A stretch of DNA of 64,000 bases from Ciona intestinalis (GCF_000224145.3 NC_020166.2:3518948-3582947); one strand, 5' to 3'; counted from the stretch's first letter, positions 10,683 to 22,692 are shown. The notes: generated from the sequence alone by a model not told the origin. Numbers and translations are program-made.

Positions 10683-12162
10683 GCCTAAATTCTACGTCTA
10701 AAACTTCGACACCGTGCGTATACCAACAAGCTCAGCCCCAAAAAAACTTTTTTCGTTCTATTTTCAAAAACCCAAAATAAAAGGTAAAGTTTTCCCCGCA
10801 TTCTTTTTTCTTCGTTTGCTTCAAAATTGCGCCAACGAAAAAAGGCTTGTCTATTATTTAAAAGATAAAATCGAAAAAAATATTTAGCAGCAATCATTTA
10901 TAAGCTACAACATTTATCGGTTTCCACAGCTTATTCAAGTCAGATTAAATCATTGCTTAATGTGTTTCAAATATAAAACTAACAGTATTTAACTCGTCTT
11001 TTAATAATATAAATGTTATAAGTTTAAATGTGATGCTCGTGCAAAGCAGGTTACTGTGGTATCGGTAAAGGCAATGTTACGTGTGAGGCTACGGCGTTTG
11101 TCAAAGATTAGCTGTGGATGGAAATAACTAGGCTATTCAGGAGATTTTATTGGGCATGTAAGTGGTCAGCATACAGATTTCTTTCTTTGAACAGTTGTTC
11201 TTGTAGTTGTTTTTCTGGGGCGACTTTATATAGTATATACAAACCTTTAAACACGGGCTGTGCTATAACCTATAGTATAATAATTAACGTGTCTGTAATA
11301 CTTTATATTTATACTGATATTAATCTTGCATATATAAACGTTTATACACGAACTCTGCCAAAGAGATTAAAAAAAAGATTAAAGTATAATGATCAACGTA
11401 TCTGTAATACTTTATAATTATACGGATATTACAGAGGAACAAAATGAGATACATACTTTTACTGTATTTGGGGCTGTTGAGTTCCTATCAATGTTAATAT
11501 ATGTACATATGTTAACATTGGTTCCTATACAAACTTTGGATGCTGTGTTATCGTAATATTTTGTCGTGGCAACAGACAGCATTTAATGGTAATCGTTGGA
11601 GTAGAACGACAGGAATTTTTCAGTTTGTACTTTGTGTTTGTGCGTTGGTTTGGTAAACATTGGTTGTAGGAGATTGGCGTTTATGTTTTTACAAGCGCAA
11701 GCTTTCCGTTGAAACATGAATTGTAATTCGCCAATATAAGTTTCATTAGATAAGAAGGTATCAGTGATAGTGAAGAATATCAGGTACTCAGTAAAGTTAA
11801 ACATTACTATTACCTATTAGCAATACGTTTGGCGCATATATTAGTAGTTTCGCAGTTCCTTAATTCACAGTTTCGGTTTAGTGCTTAGTGGGGCAGGAAT
11901 TTTAAGTGGCGCCATTTTTTGTGCTAATTTAACTTATTTAAATACGGCAGTATAGATTTTATAACACCTGTGCTTGTGCGCGGTTTTTTGCCCAAATGTT
12001 CTCTTAAGGTCAAAAAAACGTATTCTCTTTTAGAAGGTGTTAATAAAATTACATTTTTATGTTATTATTGAGATGTTTCTGTTTAATAATAGTTTTTATT
12101 CTCCACAGTTATACAGAGATTTTGAACTTTATTGTAATTGTTACAGCAATGTGTAAAAAGTG
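10683..12162. other. Spacer between claudin exon B and INTU
   Basis: This divergent region should hold the promoter of claudin exon B (minus) and the 5' end of INTU (plus). A TTACAG at 12141-12146 lies 17 bases before the INTU ATG and may be a 5'UTR or spliced-leader acceptor. I see no ORF, MITE or SINE that I can support here, which makes it one of the cleanest stretches in the window. Confidence 0.45.
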
Positions 12163-14736
12163 ATGGAAAACCCGCAACACCAACAACCACAGCTTCATTA
12201 TCATGATGGAAAGCAAAGATTCGTGAAACCTCAAATTTTGAAAGACAGTGACAGCGAGGATGATTCGGCTTCCTACACAAATTCATCAGATTTAAGTGAA
12301 GATTCATTAGATGACGGTTCCTCATGGCATAATGAGGCCATGAGGACAGGGGAGCTGTTTTATATCGAAGAGGACCTTCCTCTGGATGAAATTGATGAAT
12401 CTGTAGCTTATGATGCTGCTTCTAACAACCAAAATGACCATGGTGTGTCGAGAAAAGGTCGGTCTATCATTCCCTATGTTACCAAAACTATCCTTGTTCC
12501 TGTAGAAGCTGCTTCACATTACGGCCACAAGTTTTCAACTGATCTTCTAGCTAGTATGTTAGGTATTATTACACTTGATATGAGATTAGATAACCAAAGT
12601 GACACCTCTGAAGACAGCAGTTATGAGAAATTGTCTGTAGATGTGTTAGTTCCAGGGGGAGCCGCTCTGCAGACAGGGCAAGTCAATTTGGGGGACATAC
12701 TTCGCGCTGTAAATGAAGTTCCCGTTACGATAAATAATGTTGAAAAAGTTTTAAGGTCGGTAACCCAGCCATGTGATTTAAAACTTCTTTTTCAAGTTGA
12801 TCAAAATAACATTGAAAACTTTAAAGAAATAGTCAGCATGCACAAGCTTCCATCTAAAAACACTGACGATGTAAGTATCATACACCTTCTTTCACCTGCA
12901 GAAGACAATGCTAAATCCTCCCAGTTACCAGGGCCACATGGGGTAATGTTCCTCACTATGAATATTAAATCGGATACAGCAGGAGATGATGACGATTTGC
13001 TTTACAATTATCCATCATCAGATTCGGTGTCTACTCCCATTTCAAAGTTATTACAAATACGTGGGGTTTTTATCACATTATCAGACATGATGAAAGACAA
13101 TTTCTCATGCAGTGTGTTAAGTAGTAGTTTGATGGTGGAAAATCAACTTGTACATTGTGCTTATTATTCCATTGGTAGCGAGATACTTATAATTTGTGTA
13201 CCAGGATCCAGTTTCACTGTTGCTCATGTACAAAAAGTAGCAGCAAATGCAGTTCGTTTGCTCAATCTCATGTATGGTTCTCTTTTATCTGCATTTCAAC
13301 CAGAAAATAAACACAGAGTGGATCATCTTTTTCATAACATTTTAATGCTGAACTCGGCAAGTACTTACGAGCGACTTACGGAGCCTTTTCATCTGACGCA
13401 GTCAAATTATCTGCGATTGCCAGGTGAGGTCAGTGCACATGTAAACGCAGCACTGTCAGAATTTGAAGCAAGTGACTTTGAAGGAGGCTTTGCTGAGAAG
13501 CATAGCTACACAAGAAGACTTTATAACATTCGTGGTTCATGCTTATTTCACAATCAACATCTTATAGCCAATCATTTGCCTACAGAAGATTTTTCTGACC
13601 TTTATCTCTTCTGTTACAATCATGCTTTACTGGAACCAGCTAAGAAAGATAAAATTGGACTTCTTCTTATTTGGAGGGAGGTTTTTCGATGGAAAAACAG
13701 AGTTTGCTACACCAACGACAAAGCAGATTTTACCGAGAGCAAGGGTAGATATTTCTGGTTGATAGTTGGTTTAAAAAAGAACATTCTCTGCGTCTTGCTT
13801 CAAATGAATGGAAAGCTGTTTCCAACTGCTCACACTCCACGCCCTGATCCTTTGTATGTCAATCAAGCAAAAGCTACTCTGCTTAATTTGGAGAGTTATA
13901 ACTTGCAAGGATGCATATCGCAGGTTGCTACTTCCTCATCATTGCCTTTTATAACTACTGCAAATAACTTTGTCAGCAAACCACAGTCGTTGTTCAAATC
14001 AGCCAAACCACCAACTGGATCAAGCGGCCAAAGCAAGGGTTTTAAACTTCCATTTAATTCACCACTAAAATTAAGAAATACCGCTTCGGACAGCGATGGT
14101 GAAATAAAGTCAACACAAAGCCCAAAAACACACCCAAAGTTCAGTGAAGATCAGAAGACCCCACCCAGAAGTAGAAGCTTGTTTCGGGAGAAGTCCTTCA
14201 GTTCTCAAGGATCAGGAGAGAGCTTTGGATCCCCAAAGCCCACGGCAAAATTAGGCAACTCACAAATGAATACAAGCAGACAGGCTAGCATGAAACTTGA
14301 AACAGATGGGCAATCTAAAGTGGAGTCAAAATACATTCAACTTACAACTGGGAATGTTAACACTTTATTTTTATATGTGAATCTTGATACTGCAAAAGGG
14401 ATTGCAATCATGCCAACAGACTATGATATTAACTGCAATACAAGTCTAATGGACCAAAGTATTGTAGAAAATTTTCGCCGGTACGCTCTGATCATTCAAC
14501 AACGCTTAGCTGCCAAAGATGGTGCAGTTGACGAATGCCATGAAGAAGGTGTAATGTTTCAGTGCCATGGTGGCGTGACAAGCGGTCAGCAAAAGAAACA
14601 ACCTCCACATGTTCAGTATTGGGTTGTGGGACGGTCACTAAAGTCTCCACTGAAACAGGAGCTGTATGTTTGTTTTAGCAGTTCAGCTTCACAAAATATG
14701 ATTGAACTTGCATTTCGCATTGCAGCACAGGGTTAA
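12163..14736 (+). CDS. INTU: Inturned planar cell polarity / CPLANE protein, single exon
   Basis: An uninterrupted 857-residue reading frame from ATG 12163 (the GTG just before it is not taken as the start). The N-terminus is acidic and Ser/Asp-rich. A PDZ-like domain lies about residues 120-215 (VDVLVPGGAALQTGQVNLGD, ILRAVNEVPV). A longin-type domain follows near 300-400 (IRGVFITLSDMM ... LLNLMYGSLLSAFQPE). A low-complexity Ser/Lys/Pro linker lies at about 600-720, and a C-terminal longin-like region has NTLFLYVNLDTAKGIAI. This order is that of Inturned, which with Fuzzy and WDPCP forms the CPLANE complex, acts at the ciliary base and activates Rab23. Human INTU is ~940 residues in many exons; the lack of introns here suggests intron loss or retrocopying of an ancient kind. 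The 3'UTR contains a short inverted-repeat element and a MITE; AATAAA at 15496-15501. Confidence 0.88.
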   Translation: MENPQHQQPQLHYHDGKQRFVKPQILKDSDSEDDSASYTNSSDLSEDSLDDGSSWHNEAMRTGELFYIEEDLPLDEIDESVAYDAASNNQNDHGVSRKGRSIIPYVTKTILVPVEAASHYGHKFSTDLLASMLGIITLDMRLDNQSDTSEDSSYEKLSVDVLVPGGAALQTGQVNLGDILRAVNEVPVTINNVEKVLRSVTQPCDLKLLFQVDQNNIENFKEIVSMHKLPSKNTDDVSIIHLLSPAEDNAKSSQLPGPHGVMFLTMNIKSDTAGDDDDLLYNYPSSDSVSTPISKLLQIRGVFITLSDMMKDNFSCSVLSSSLMVENQLVHCAYYSIGSEILIICVPGSSFTVAHVQKVAANAVRLLNLMYGSLLSAFQPENKHRVDHLFHNILMLNSASTYERLTEPFHLTQSNYLRLPGEVSAHVNAALSEFEASDFEGGFAEKHSYTRRLYNIRGSCLFHNQHLIANHLPTEDFSDLYLFCYNHALLEPAKKDKIGLLLIWREVFRWKNRVCYTNDKADFTESKGRYFWLIVGLKKNILCVLLQMNGKLFPTAHTPRPDPLYVNQAKATLLNLESYNLQGCISQVATSSSLPFITTANNFVSKPQSLFKSAKPPTGSSGQSKGFKLPFNSPLKLRNTASDSDGEIKSTQSPKTHPKFSEDQKTPPRSRSLFREKSFSSQGSGESFGSPKPTAKLGNSQMNTSRQASMKLETDGQSKVESKYIQLTTGNVNTLFLYVNLDTAKGIAIMPTDYDINCNTSLMDQSIVENFRRYALIIQQRLAAKDGAVDECHEEGVMFQCHGGVTSGQQKKQPPHVQYWVVGRSLKSPLKQELYVCFSSSASQNMIELAFRIAAQG

Positions 14737-14762
14737 CATTATTAAAGTAAAATAATGTAATA

Positions 14763-14855
14763 TCTTTATTTCTCTTTTCCATTACGGTTGTGAAGATTTA
14801 GAAATTTTATAAACGAAAAGACAGGATATAGCGACAAAAATACATTCGAAATCAT
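14763..14855 (+). mobile_element. Partial copy of the tagcgacaaaa element family
   Basis: Matches the left arm of the 33278 element (cattacggt ... ggatatagcgacaaaa). It lies in the INTU 3'UTR. Confidence 0.6.
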
Positions 14856-15176
14856 TAATACTACACTATAGTGTACCGTTTTTTTATTGTGAACTTTTTT
14901 TAAACGCTTTATATTTTAATATGGGTTCAAATTCAATGTTTAAGCATACCACTGTGAGCTGCCTGTTCATTGTAAAAATTAATGAAAATGCACTCTTATC
15001 TGTATAGGCTACTATATTTAAATAGTTGATTCCTACTATTTTGTACAATTGTTCTGTAAAATAGTGTCAATTTTGTAGTCCAAATGCAATTTGTATAAAT
15101 TTCATTTGCTATGTTGGTATGTTGCACACAAGTATGAGCATTACAAGAAACTTTTTAATATTACCTCTAAAAAAAG

Positions 15177-15377
15177 TATAGTAAGGTGGGGAAAATGGGA
15201 CATCTTTAGCCCATAAAATCCAAATATCTTGACCGTGTTTTAAACAATTAACAAAGGTCTATGGGAGTCGTGACGATACAGTTCTATAATTCTTTGAATG
15301 TTTTTTGTTTACTGCCAAGTGGGACGCGAAAATAGAATGAAAAAGTGTCCCATTTTCCCCCACCCTACTATATATAT
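15177..15377 (-). mobile_element. MITE
   Basis: TATAGTAAGGTGGGGAAAAT ... TTCCCCCACCCTACTATAT; INTU 3' region. Confidence 0.9.
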
Positions 15378-16845
15378 GTTTAGGTTAAAAGTGGGTAGGA
15401 TTACTAATACCTCTTTTTGAAGGAATATCATATGTTAATTTCATACCAGTTCTTTTTTATTTTGTACAATGTTATGTTTTATATATATTTTGAAAAATAA
15501 ATGAAATTTAAAAACAAGATTTTGATTGTGAAATTTATTTTCAAACACAGTTTCTTTTTTATTCTATGTGGGTGAGGTCCCGCAGTGTGGCACGCCATGA
15601 GTGCTAGGATTTAGGCCAGGATTGACCCATTACCCCAAAAATGCGAAAATATATGATTCCATGTTAAGTAAATGAACAAATGACACTTGTTTGGCGAACT
15701 AACAAATGTCGTTGAACAGAAGTTTTAAGCAGGTTATGTCTGTATTTTATTTGTTGAGTTTTACGCATGTCACTTTAGGAAGTTTAGGTAATTGCATATT
15801 TTATGTATATATGTCTGGCAAATTGGACAACCCATTAATGACCAGTAAAATTGGTTCAATGGAATGTCTTCCATGAGTAACATACAACCACGGTGTTAGA
15901 AGCATCGAACACGGCGTGACCTTTGGATTGCGATGCGACGCCGGTGTCGTGTAAAATTTGTTCCGGACATAAAATTTGGTCCTGGTGCTAATCCGCCGCG
16001 ACGCTACTATGTCCACAGAGAAGGTTAGACAAAAGAATAAGCGCGAAGATTGAAATACGATCGGAAATGAAAAAACATCAGGGTCTATAAACTACACTTT
16101 TGCGGTGGGGAGAACCAAAATACCGTTGTTAGTTGTTCAAAGTACGATCAGAAAATACGGGATTTAGGTACTAACGGTCTTACTCAACATTACTGTATTC
16201 AGTATTATTATTATTCCTGCCCATAAGTTAGAAACTAATATTTCAATATGTTAACGTTGAGCTCGGATTGTTTTTAACAAGGGGTTGTAATGAAAATTGT
16301 TCCGGGTTGTTTTCAGTATATGCACACGTTGCGGCGCGTACCTGGACCAAGTTTGACACTAACACCGATAAACTTCGTTATAAACCTTGAACTTGTTATA
16401 TATTCTATAAACGTATCAGGTATGAATTATAAATCACGCGCAAAAAATAATTTATAGGTGTTGTTAAGGCGGATTTTTAAAATACTGCAAATCGAAGATC
16501 ATTGCTGTATGCTCTATTCATTGCAAAAGATATAGGTGTGCGCACAACCAAAATCTTCAGTAACGTCACGCATTAAATTATAAATATTTTGAAAATTAAA
16601 CGTTACGATTCTAACTTTGGTCGTTCGACAGCTTTAAAAGTTATAATGTTATTGTCACTCACGTCTTACCAACACACGCGAAATTCCAGAAAAGCGCAGA
16701 TGTGGGTGCACAAAAAGAAATTTTTAATTATTCGTAGGCGCTTAAGTGATTGTTAGATCGCTGAGGATTCAATTTAGGTGCTGATCTACACAGAAAGCTA
16801 ACAAATATAGAATAGTGTTGTGCCGAAAATAAAGTCAAAGCTGTT

Positions 16846-17043
16846 TAGTATAGGGTAGGGAAAATGGGACATATTTTTATTCTATTTTCTCGTCACATTT
16901 AGTAGTAAACAAAGAAAATTCAAACAATTATAAAAACATATCCTTGTTACTCCCATAGAACAATGTTAATTGTTTATAACACGATCAGCATATTTGGATA
17001 ATATATGCTAAAGGTGTCCCATCCTCCCCCACCCTACTATATA
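16846..17043 (+). mobile_element. MITE
   Basis: TAGTATAGGGTAGGGAAAAT ... CCTCCCCCACCCTACTATAT. Confidence 0.9.
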
Positions 17044-17419
17044 TTACCCATTACAATGTTTCATGTTTCGTGAAACAAATTCAGGGTTATGCTTGTACTA
17101 CATGACTTTTAGTGTTAAGACGAGTCCGTATAGCAAACACGAAGCAAGTATTCAAATAACGATGACGTAGATAACCAATAGTTTAAACTTTAAGAAACAA
17201 CTTACTCAATGTCAATGACCCATCTTACAATACAACAAACATGTTTTCTAATCTAACGAAAACACGCAGAGTTTAAATATAAATATTCCAACCAATGGGA
17301 ATGTTAATAACGGATCGAATATACTGTATAGGTACTGTGTACTGTATAGCCAATTCCGTTACTGCAAACAATTTTTCCCAAAAGTGCGATTCTATTGACG
17401 TCTACATATATACTCTTTG

Positions 17420-17622
17420 TATAGTAATGTAGGGTAAGATGGAATACTTTATAGCACATAATATCCAAATATCCTAATCGTGTTTAAAATATTTAAAATG
17501 GTCTAAAGGTGCCGTAATAGGTATACGGTTTTATTATTTTTTGAATGTCTTTTGTTTACTACCAAATGGGACGAGGAAATAAAGTAAAAAGGTGCCCCAT
17601 CTTCCTCCACCCTACTATATAT
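17420..17622 (-). mobile_element. MITE
   Basis: TATAGTAATGTAGGGTAAG ... CTTCCTCCACCCTACTATAT; ends 28 bases from the claudin exon C donor. Confidence 0.88.
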
Positions 17623-17650
17623 CACTTTAGGTTGTATTAAGTATACTAAC

Positions 17651-17864
17651 TTGGCAGTTTCATCATTCCAAAACCGTTGCATTGATACTGTCCAGTGCTG
17701 TACTGCATACATTCAGACCAGAGACCGGAGAACGCCCAGATGGGGCCGAGCACAGGGGCACTTGCGGACGGGCTTGACACGGCCCATTCGTTCCAGAAGG
17801 TACAGAAAACACAGCCTGTGGTTGCGAGGAATCCTACCACGAAACAAATCATTTGACATTCCAT
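17651..17864 (-). CDS. Claudin distant first exon C
   Basis: A 214 nt exon with ATG at 17864 and donor CCAA|GTTAGT, phase 1, exactly the length and phase of exons A and B. It encodes a first helix (MICFVVGFLATTGCVFCTFW), then NEWAVSS and the loop-1 signature FSGLWSECM ... YQC (Trp replaced by Phe at the first position). It is clearly a claudin but more distant from A and B. No claudin exon 2 or 3 lies between it and INTU, so it either splices 8.3 kb across the oppositely oriented INTU gene to exons 2 and 3 at 9.3 and 8.8 kb, or is an orphan left from a lost gene. A MITE ends about 28 bases inside its intron. Confidence 0.78.
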
Positions 17865-18267
17865 TTTAAAGCGTTGCTACCTTTGTACTTCAGATCCTAA
17901 ATAGAAGATATGAGCTGTGTACAGGGGTGTAGCATATACAAAATATTTCGGCTTTTTAGTTTTTTTGGTGTTCGCAAAAGTACGAAACTTCATTGAGCCT
18001 TATTGCAGAATGTTATGAAAAATATACCATGAAATGTAAAAACATTTGTGTATACAGCAACCAATATATATTGATTATGTCGTTGTGTTGAGCAACATTC
18101 GTAGGTTTTGCGACCTCGCTTTAATGTAACAACACTTTTTTCAAAAAGTACTGTTTGCCCTTAACGCACTTCTAACGACTGTCATTTTGTAAATAACTCT
18201 TTTTTTGTTCGTAATTCTATTTAATATGATCTTGGCTACGGAAGTCGAAAAGATATTTAAATGTATG

Positions 18268-18468
18268 TTATAGTAGGGAGGGGAGAAGATGGAACACCTT
18301 TAATACAAAATATCTAAACATCCTGATCGTATTTTAAACCATTAACAACGGTATACGGGTGTCGTAAGGATACGGTTTTATAAATCTTAACATTTTCTTT
18401 GTTTACTACCAAATTAGGCGAGAATATAGAATGATAAGGTGTTCCAGCTTCCTCCACCCTTCTATATT
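18268..18468 (-). mobile_element. MITE
   Basis: TTATAGTAGGGAGGGGAGAA ... CTTCCTCCACCCTTCTATAT. Confidence 0.88.
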
Positions 18469-19342
18469 ATCTATTCATACGATCAACTCGAATTAATTAA
18501 ATAAAACGCCACGTGCTTTCGTTGCGGAACCTCTAAAATTCGTGGTTCTTGGTAAATATGTCCTATGAACATATATGCAGTGCTATTGGCTGTCAATAAT
18601 TACAACTAAAACTGATTTTTTGAATTACTATATCCAGTTTGGAGAGAGATCTTTTAACCTGGCTAGAAAATACAAAATTTATAAACAAACACAAAAAAAG
18701 TTTACCTTTCGATCAACCTTATGCGTTTAAGTTATAATGAATTATCAAAAAAACCGCCGCGTTACCTTGCAGAAAAAAAAACATAATTAAACAATTATAA
18801 TACCGTTTTTGCCACTTGCCCTGTAAGTGATCAGGAGAATGAAAAAATATCGCCAGTCTTCGGCTACTGCGTTTGCTTTTATACAAGATGACGTGTCAGG
18901 TATATTTACCTACACATCGCGTCAGGATAAGTTGCTTGCTGGATTTATTGCAAAATGCGTCATCGATATATATATAGGTATACAGCGATTGCGAGAATCG
19001 ACAGCAATACTTCGATTGCGTTTAATCGTTCTTTGTCCACATGGACCCCACAACAATCATAGCTAATAATTGTGTGCATATTTTACGGCACCGTGTATTA
19101 CGAGTAGTGATTTACAATTTTCTGGAAAGTCATCGTTACAATGTAAAACAGTTGTGCGTACTAGATTAATCATGAGCTGATTATGGTAAAAGGTAGAGCG
19201 GGTAAAATTCTTTATGATAAGACCTTAAATTTTAGTTCCTAAGTAAACGGGACGTGGCTATTACCCTATGCAAGTACGTGATAAAATGACCGATTCTGGC
19301 ACTCGTAAAATCGCAAGTGAATCGTCTCGAATAAATGGACGT

Positions 19343-19525
19343 GTAGTACTGTGTGAGAAATGGATCGCCTTTAGCGCATAATATCTAAATATTTTGATCT
19401 TGTTTTAAACAATTAACAACGACCTATAAAAGTCGTGTTTTATAATTCTTTAAATGTTCGTTGTTTACTACCAAATGGGACGAGAAAATGAATGAAAAGG
19501 TGTCCCATTTCCCCCCACAAAATAT
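19343..19525 (-). mobile_element. MITE, slightly truncated ends
   Basis: TAGTACTGTGTGAGAAATG ... TGTCCCATTTCCCCCCACAA. Confidence 0.8.
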
Positions 19526-19816
19526 GATTGCGTAAACCCAATCATGGCCTCTCAATGTATTGTGTTGAGTAGACCATAAACCAACGTATTTTGCCCACAC
19601 TCTCATAGGCATCGGTGAATTGGCACGCCGCGGAACAGGTTGCCCACTTATTTCTCCATCAAACTTTTTATAGTCGTTTCAGTGTATAGGTCCGTCATCA
19701 TAGGTTAAAACATTGTGTGACTAAAATTAACTAAAACATAATTAAGTCTCACATGAAAGTTGCATAGGCGAACTATAGTCGAAATAACACCATTGCAAAG
19801 ATCAAACCCGATATAA

Positions 19817-19905
19817 TATATTAGGTTGGGGTAAGATGATACTTTCATTGTCCCAATTGGTGGTAAGTATAAAACATTTACATAGTTATATAACTATATA
19901 TACCA
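19817..19905 (+). mobile_element. MITE, 5' half only
   Basis: TATATTAGGTTGGGGTAAG ... TGTCCCAATTGGTGGTAAG; the distal half is missing. Confidence 0.6.
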
Positions 19906-19948
19906 ACGGCTATATGGAAGAGCGTTGCACAATTGGGAAATATGGGAT

Positions 19949-20157
19949 GTAGTAGAATGGGGGGGCAGGACGGGACGCTTATTTTGTAACATAAAATGTA
20001 AATATCCTGATCGTGTTTTAAATATTTATTAACAGTCTATGAAGGTCGTGAGGATACGGTTTTATAATTCCTTGAATATTCTTGGTTTACTACTAAATGG
20101 GATAAGAAAATAGAATCAAAATGTGTCCCATCTTCTCTCTCCCTTCTATATATATAT
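19949..20157 (-). mobile_element. MITE
   Basis: TGTAGTAGAATGGGGGGGC ... TCTTCTCTCTCCCTTCTATA. Confidence 0.85.
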
Positions 20158-21117
20158 AAGTTATTGCAGTATACCCATCTTACCCCGCAGTACTATATAT
20201 ATTAATTAAATAATTTTGTTGGCTATTTATGTGTATAAATACTTGTAAATGTGAAAGCCAAAACAGAATTTTTTTTTAAATTATAATGCGCAAGGAAGGC
20301 GTTTTTTGATTAGGCTTGTTTCAGCTTCTAAAAACAAAAGAAAAAACCCCAAGTTTCGTATATTATCGAGGAATAAGTATCGTATGTTTGGTAGTATTGA
20401 TTAAAGTAAGAAGAATTGGTAGGAACAGACCACCGCTATACGTAAGACCGTGTTTGATTGGCTATATTAGGCTACTGCTGTTTGATTTTACGTAGTTGTT
20501 CTTACGTCGAGTATTCTGAATAGATGAAACGGGATGAATGGCTTCGTTTGTATAAATCACCAAACAACCTTTTTCGTTGTGTAATTTCCGAGCTAATTGT
20601 TTAAACAAGATAAGTTCTACATCCGCAGTTGTTATCAGCACTTTTCAACTGGCCTTTTGTTTTGTGTAAAGTCTGCGGCGATTTGTAACTATGTACTCTC
20701 AATAATGGGCGGTCTTCAGTTGGGTGTGATTGCTCAGCAGTCCAGCTGCGGAACTATGCACAGATTAATCGCCTGCCCTGTCAGCGAAATATAAATTTAG
20801 GTCATACCCACGAAACAACGCCGCAATGTCCCTGTTCCCATAGATATCACATAATATTTTCATTCACTCCGGAATATGACGACCCGAAAAGTCAACAACG
20901 TATTGCCCACACTCCGGCACGGAGCTCGTTAAAAAGTAATTGCGTTGCCACAACTCTGAATTCTTGACGCGATATATAAATTACCGTTGACGGGAATACG
21001 TCATCTGCTTCCTTTGTAATGCTGGAGTATGATGAGTGCTTGAGTATGATCTGCTACAGACCAAAGTTAACAAATGAACAGCAACAGCGCATAAAAGTTG
21101 AATTAGTCAAATTTTAG

Positions 21118-21272
21118 TTCTGTTGGGTATAAGATAGCAAGCCGTATCAAATTTTTAACCGTTAGCAACGCTTTTAGACTCGTGGGCTTATATATTTTTT
21201 GTTTATTAACAAATGGTAAGCAAAAAGACAATAAAAATGTGTCCCATCTTACCCACTCTCCTACTGTATAAT
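21118..21272 (-). mobile_element. MITE, diverged copy
   Basis: TCTGTTGGGTATAAGATAG ... GTGTCCCATCTTACCCACTC; pairs with a similar copy at 21290. Confidence 0.6.
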
Positions 21273-21289
21273 TTTTGGAATGCCGTATA

Positions 21290-21440
21290 TAGCTACCGAT
21301 TACCCATATTTTTTATCGCGTTTGTAAGAGTCAACAACGCTTTTGTGAGTCACGGGCGTATATATTCTTTGCTTATTAACAAATAGTACAAAAAAAGGAA
21401 ATGAAAATGTATCCCATCTTACCCACATTTACTGTATATG
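21290..21440 (-). mobile_element. MITE, diverged copy
   Basis: CAACAACGCTTTTGTGAGTC ... TATCCCATCTTACCCACATT; same subtype as 21118. Confidence 0.55.
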
Positions 21441-21659
21441 TTTTTGGGCTTACTGTATATGTTTTGGGCATTAAACTTTATATTCGTGTGTGACTCTCGA
21501 ATTTCCTAAACCATCCTTAAAATGACATATATAAGACATAGTCGGAAACACATATTCATTCGGCGGTTGCTCCAACCTAGCGGCCGCTAATAGTTTATCT
21601 AAATTGTTAGCGTTACAGAGAAAAATCCAAACAATGATCATGCAGATAGCTACCCATGT

Positions 21660-21735
21660 GGTAACTCGTAAACGGGTAGGAGCTGTGAGAATCCTAACAC
21701 ATCAAGTGTTATAATGAATGTCGTTGCCCCGCCAC
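21660..21735 (+). mobile_element. SINE 3' fragment, forward
   Basis: GTAACTCGTAAACGGGTAGG ... AAGTGTTATAATGAATGTCG. Confidence 0.45.
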
Positions 21736-21758
21736 GAAGTACTATTTTCCAACATGTC

Positions 21759-21968
21759 TGGCGCCGTGGCAAAGTGGTTAGCGCACCTGCCTGTAGCCCA
21801 TAGGTAATGGGTTCAAGGCTCGTCGCTGCTACACTTATGGGCGTACGTGTCCTTGGGCAAGATACTTAACGGCAATTGCTTCAACCCAGTGTTCACTAAT
21901 GGGTTGTCCACAAATTACCAGCCATACATAAATAATTGAAAAAAATCCAAAAAATAATCATTCACAAA
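21759..21968 (+). mobile_element. SINE, forward, cut by gap
   Basis: GTCTGGCGCCGTGGCAAAGT head, GGTTCAAGGCTCGTCGC, GGGCAAGATACTTAACGGC, then an A-rich spacer into 50 N. Confidence 0.85.
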
Positions 21969-22018
21969 NNNNNNNNNNNNNNNNNNNNNNNNNNNNNNNN
22001 NNNNNNNNNNNNNNNNNN
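21969..22018. other. Assembly gap, 50 N
   Basis: A run of N just downstream of the A-rich middle of a SINE. The missing SINE 3' half probably lies in it. Confidence 0.95.
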
Positions 22019-22692
22019 TATTATGACGTAATCATCGTTACATTTTTAATCCACGATGAACGTGCGTAAAACTTTTCATTTGTTTCTACCGATTTAGATA
22101 CGTCGTTTTAATAAATGTAATATCATTTTAAATTCACCACATAAAGGTTCCATGTGACATGATTTGTGACAAAATTAGTATAGTAGGTGTTAGGAAAATG
22201 CATTTTTTTAATGTTTGCACGAACCGTTTCGTCATTTTAGCTATTCGCCGTGTTCTCGCAATGTAACCAATGCGGTTAAAATATAGCGCACGTTTTTGTC
22301 GTCAATAATTACGGAACAAAGAAACCAAAGAGTATATTGTTGGCCGAACGTAAGAAAGTTTATTTTAATAAAAATAGGATTTATTTCTATTAAAAAAATC
22401 CGGACGTTTTTCGACGATCCGGACAGTGACATTATCACTGAAAAAGGGGTATTTTTACAATCCTGGTATAAGCACCAATAAACTGCGGTTAACATGAGGA
22501 ACTAGACGGCACCTTATTGAGCACGGTAGTGATCATATAGATCCTTTGTGGTCGCACAGATTTTCTTTTTCTTGCTGTTTTTTTTGCGAAACTTTTTCAC
22601 ACTTGTCTCAAATCAAACAGGACTTGCACAAAGCGTATTTACAAACATATTATTTTCCGATCTCTTAATCCTAATATACCCCATCACATCCG

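Larger units (their letters stand above)
14737..17650. other. INTU 3' region and repeats
   Basis: The INTU 3'UTR starts with a piece of the tagcgacaaaa repeat family (14763-14855). MITEs lie at 15177-15377, 16846-17043 and 17420-17622. A degraded SINE stretch (gcaaattggacaacccattaatgacc) lies near 15812-15850. No coding exon was found on either strand; the minus-strand frame at 16016-15801 is not recognisable. Confidence 0.5.

Noticed and set aside
21770-21860. tRNA gene
   Set aside because: A- and B-box-like motifs are present, but the same sequence recurs with SINE body and tail at many sites and the cloverleaf is not intact.
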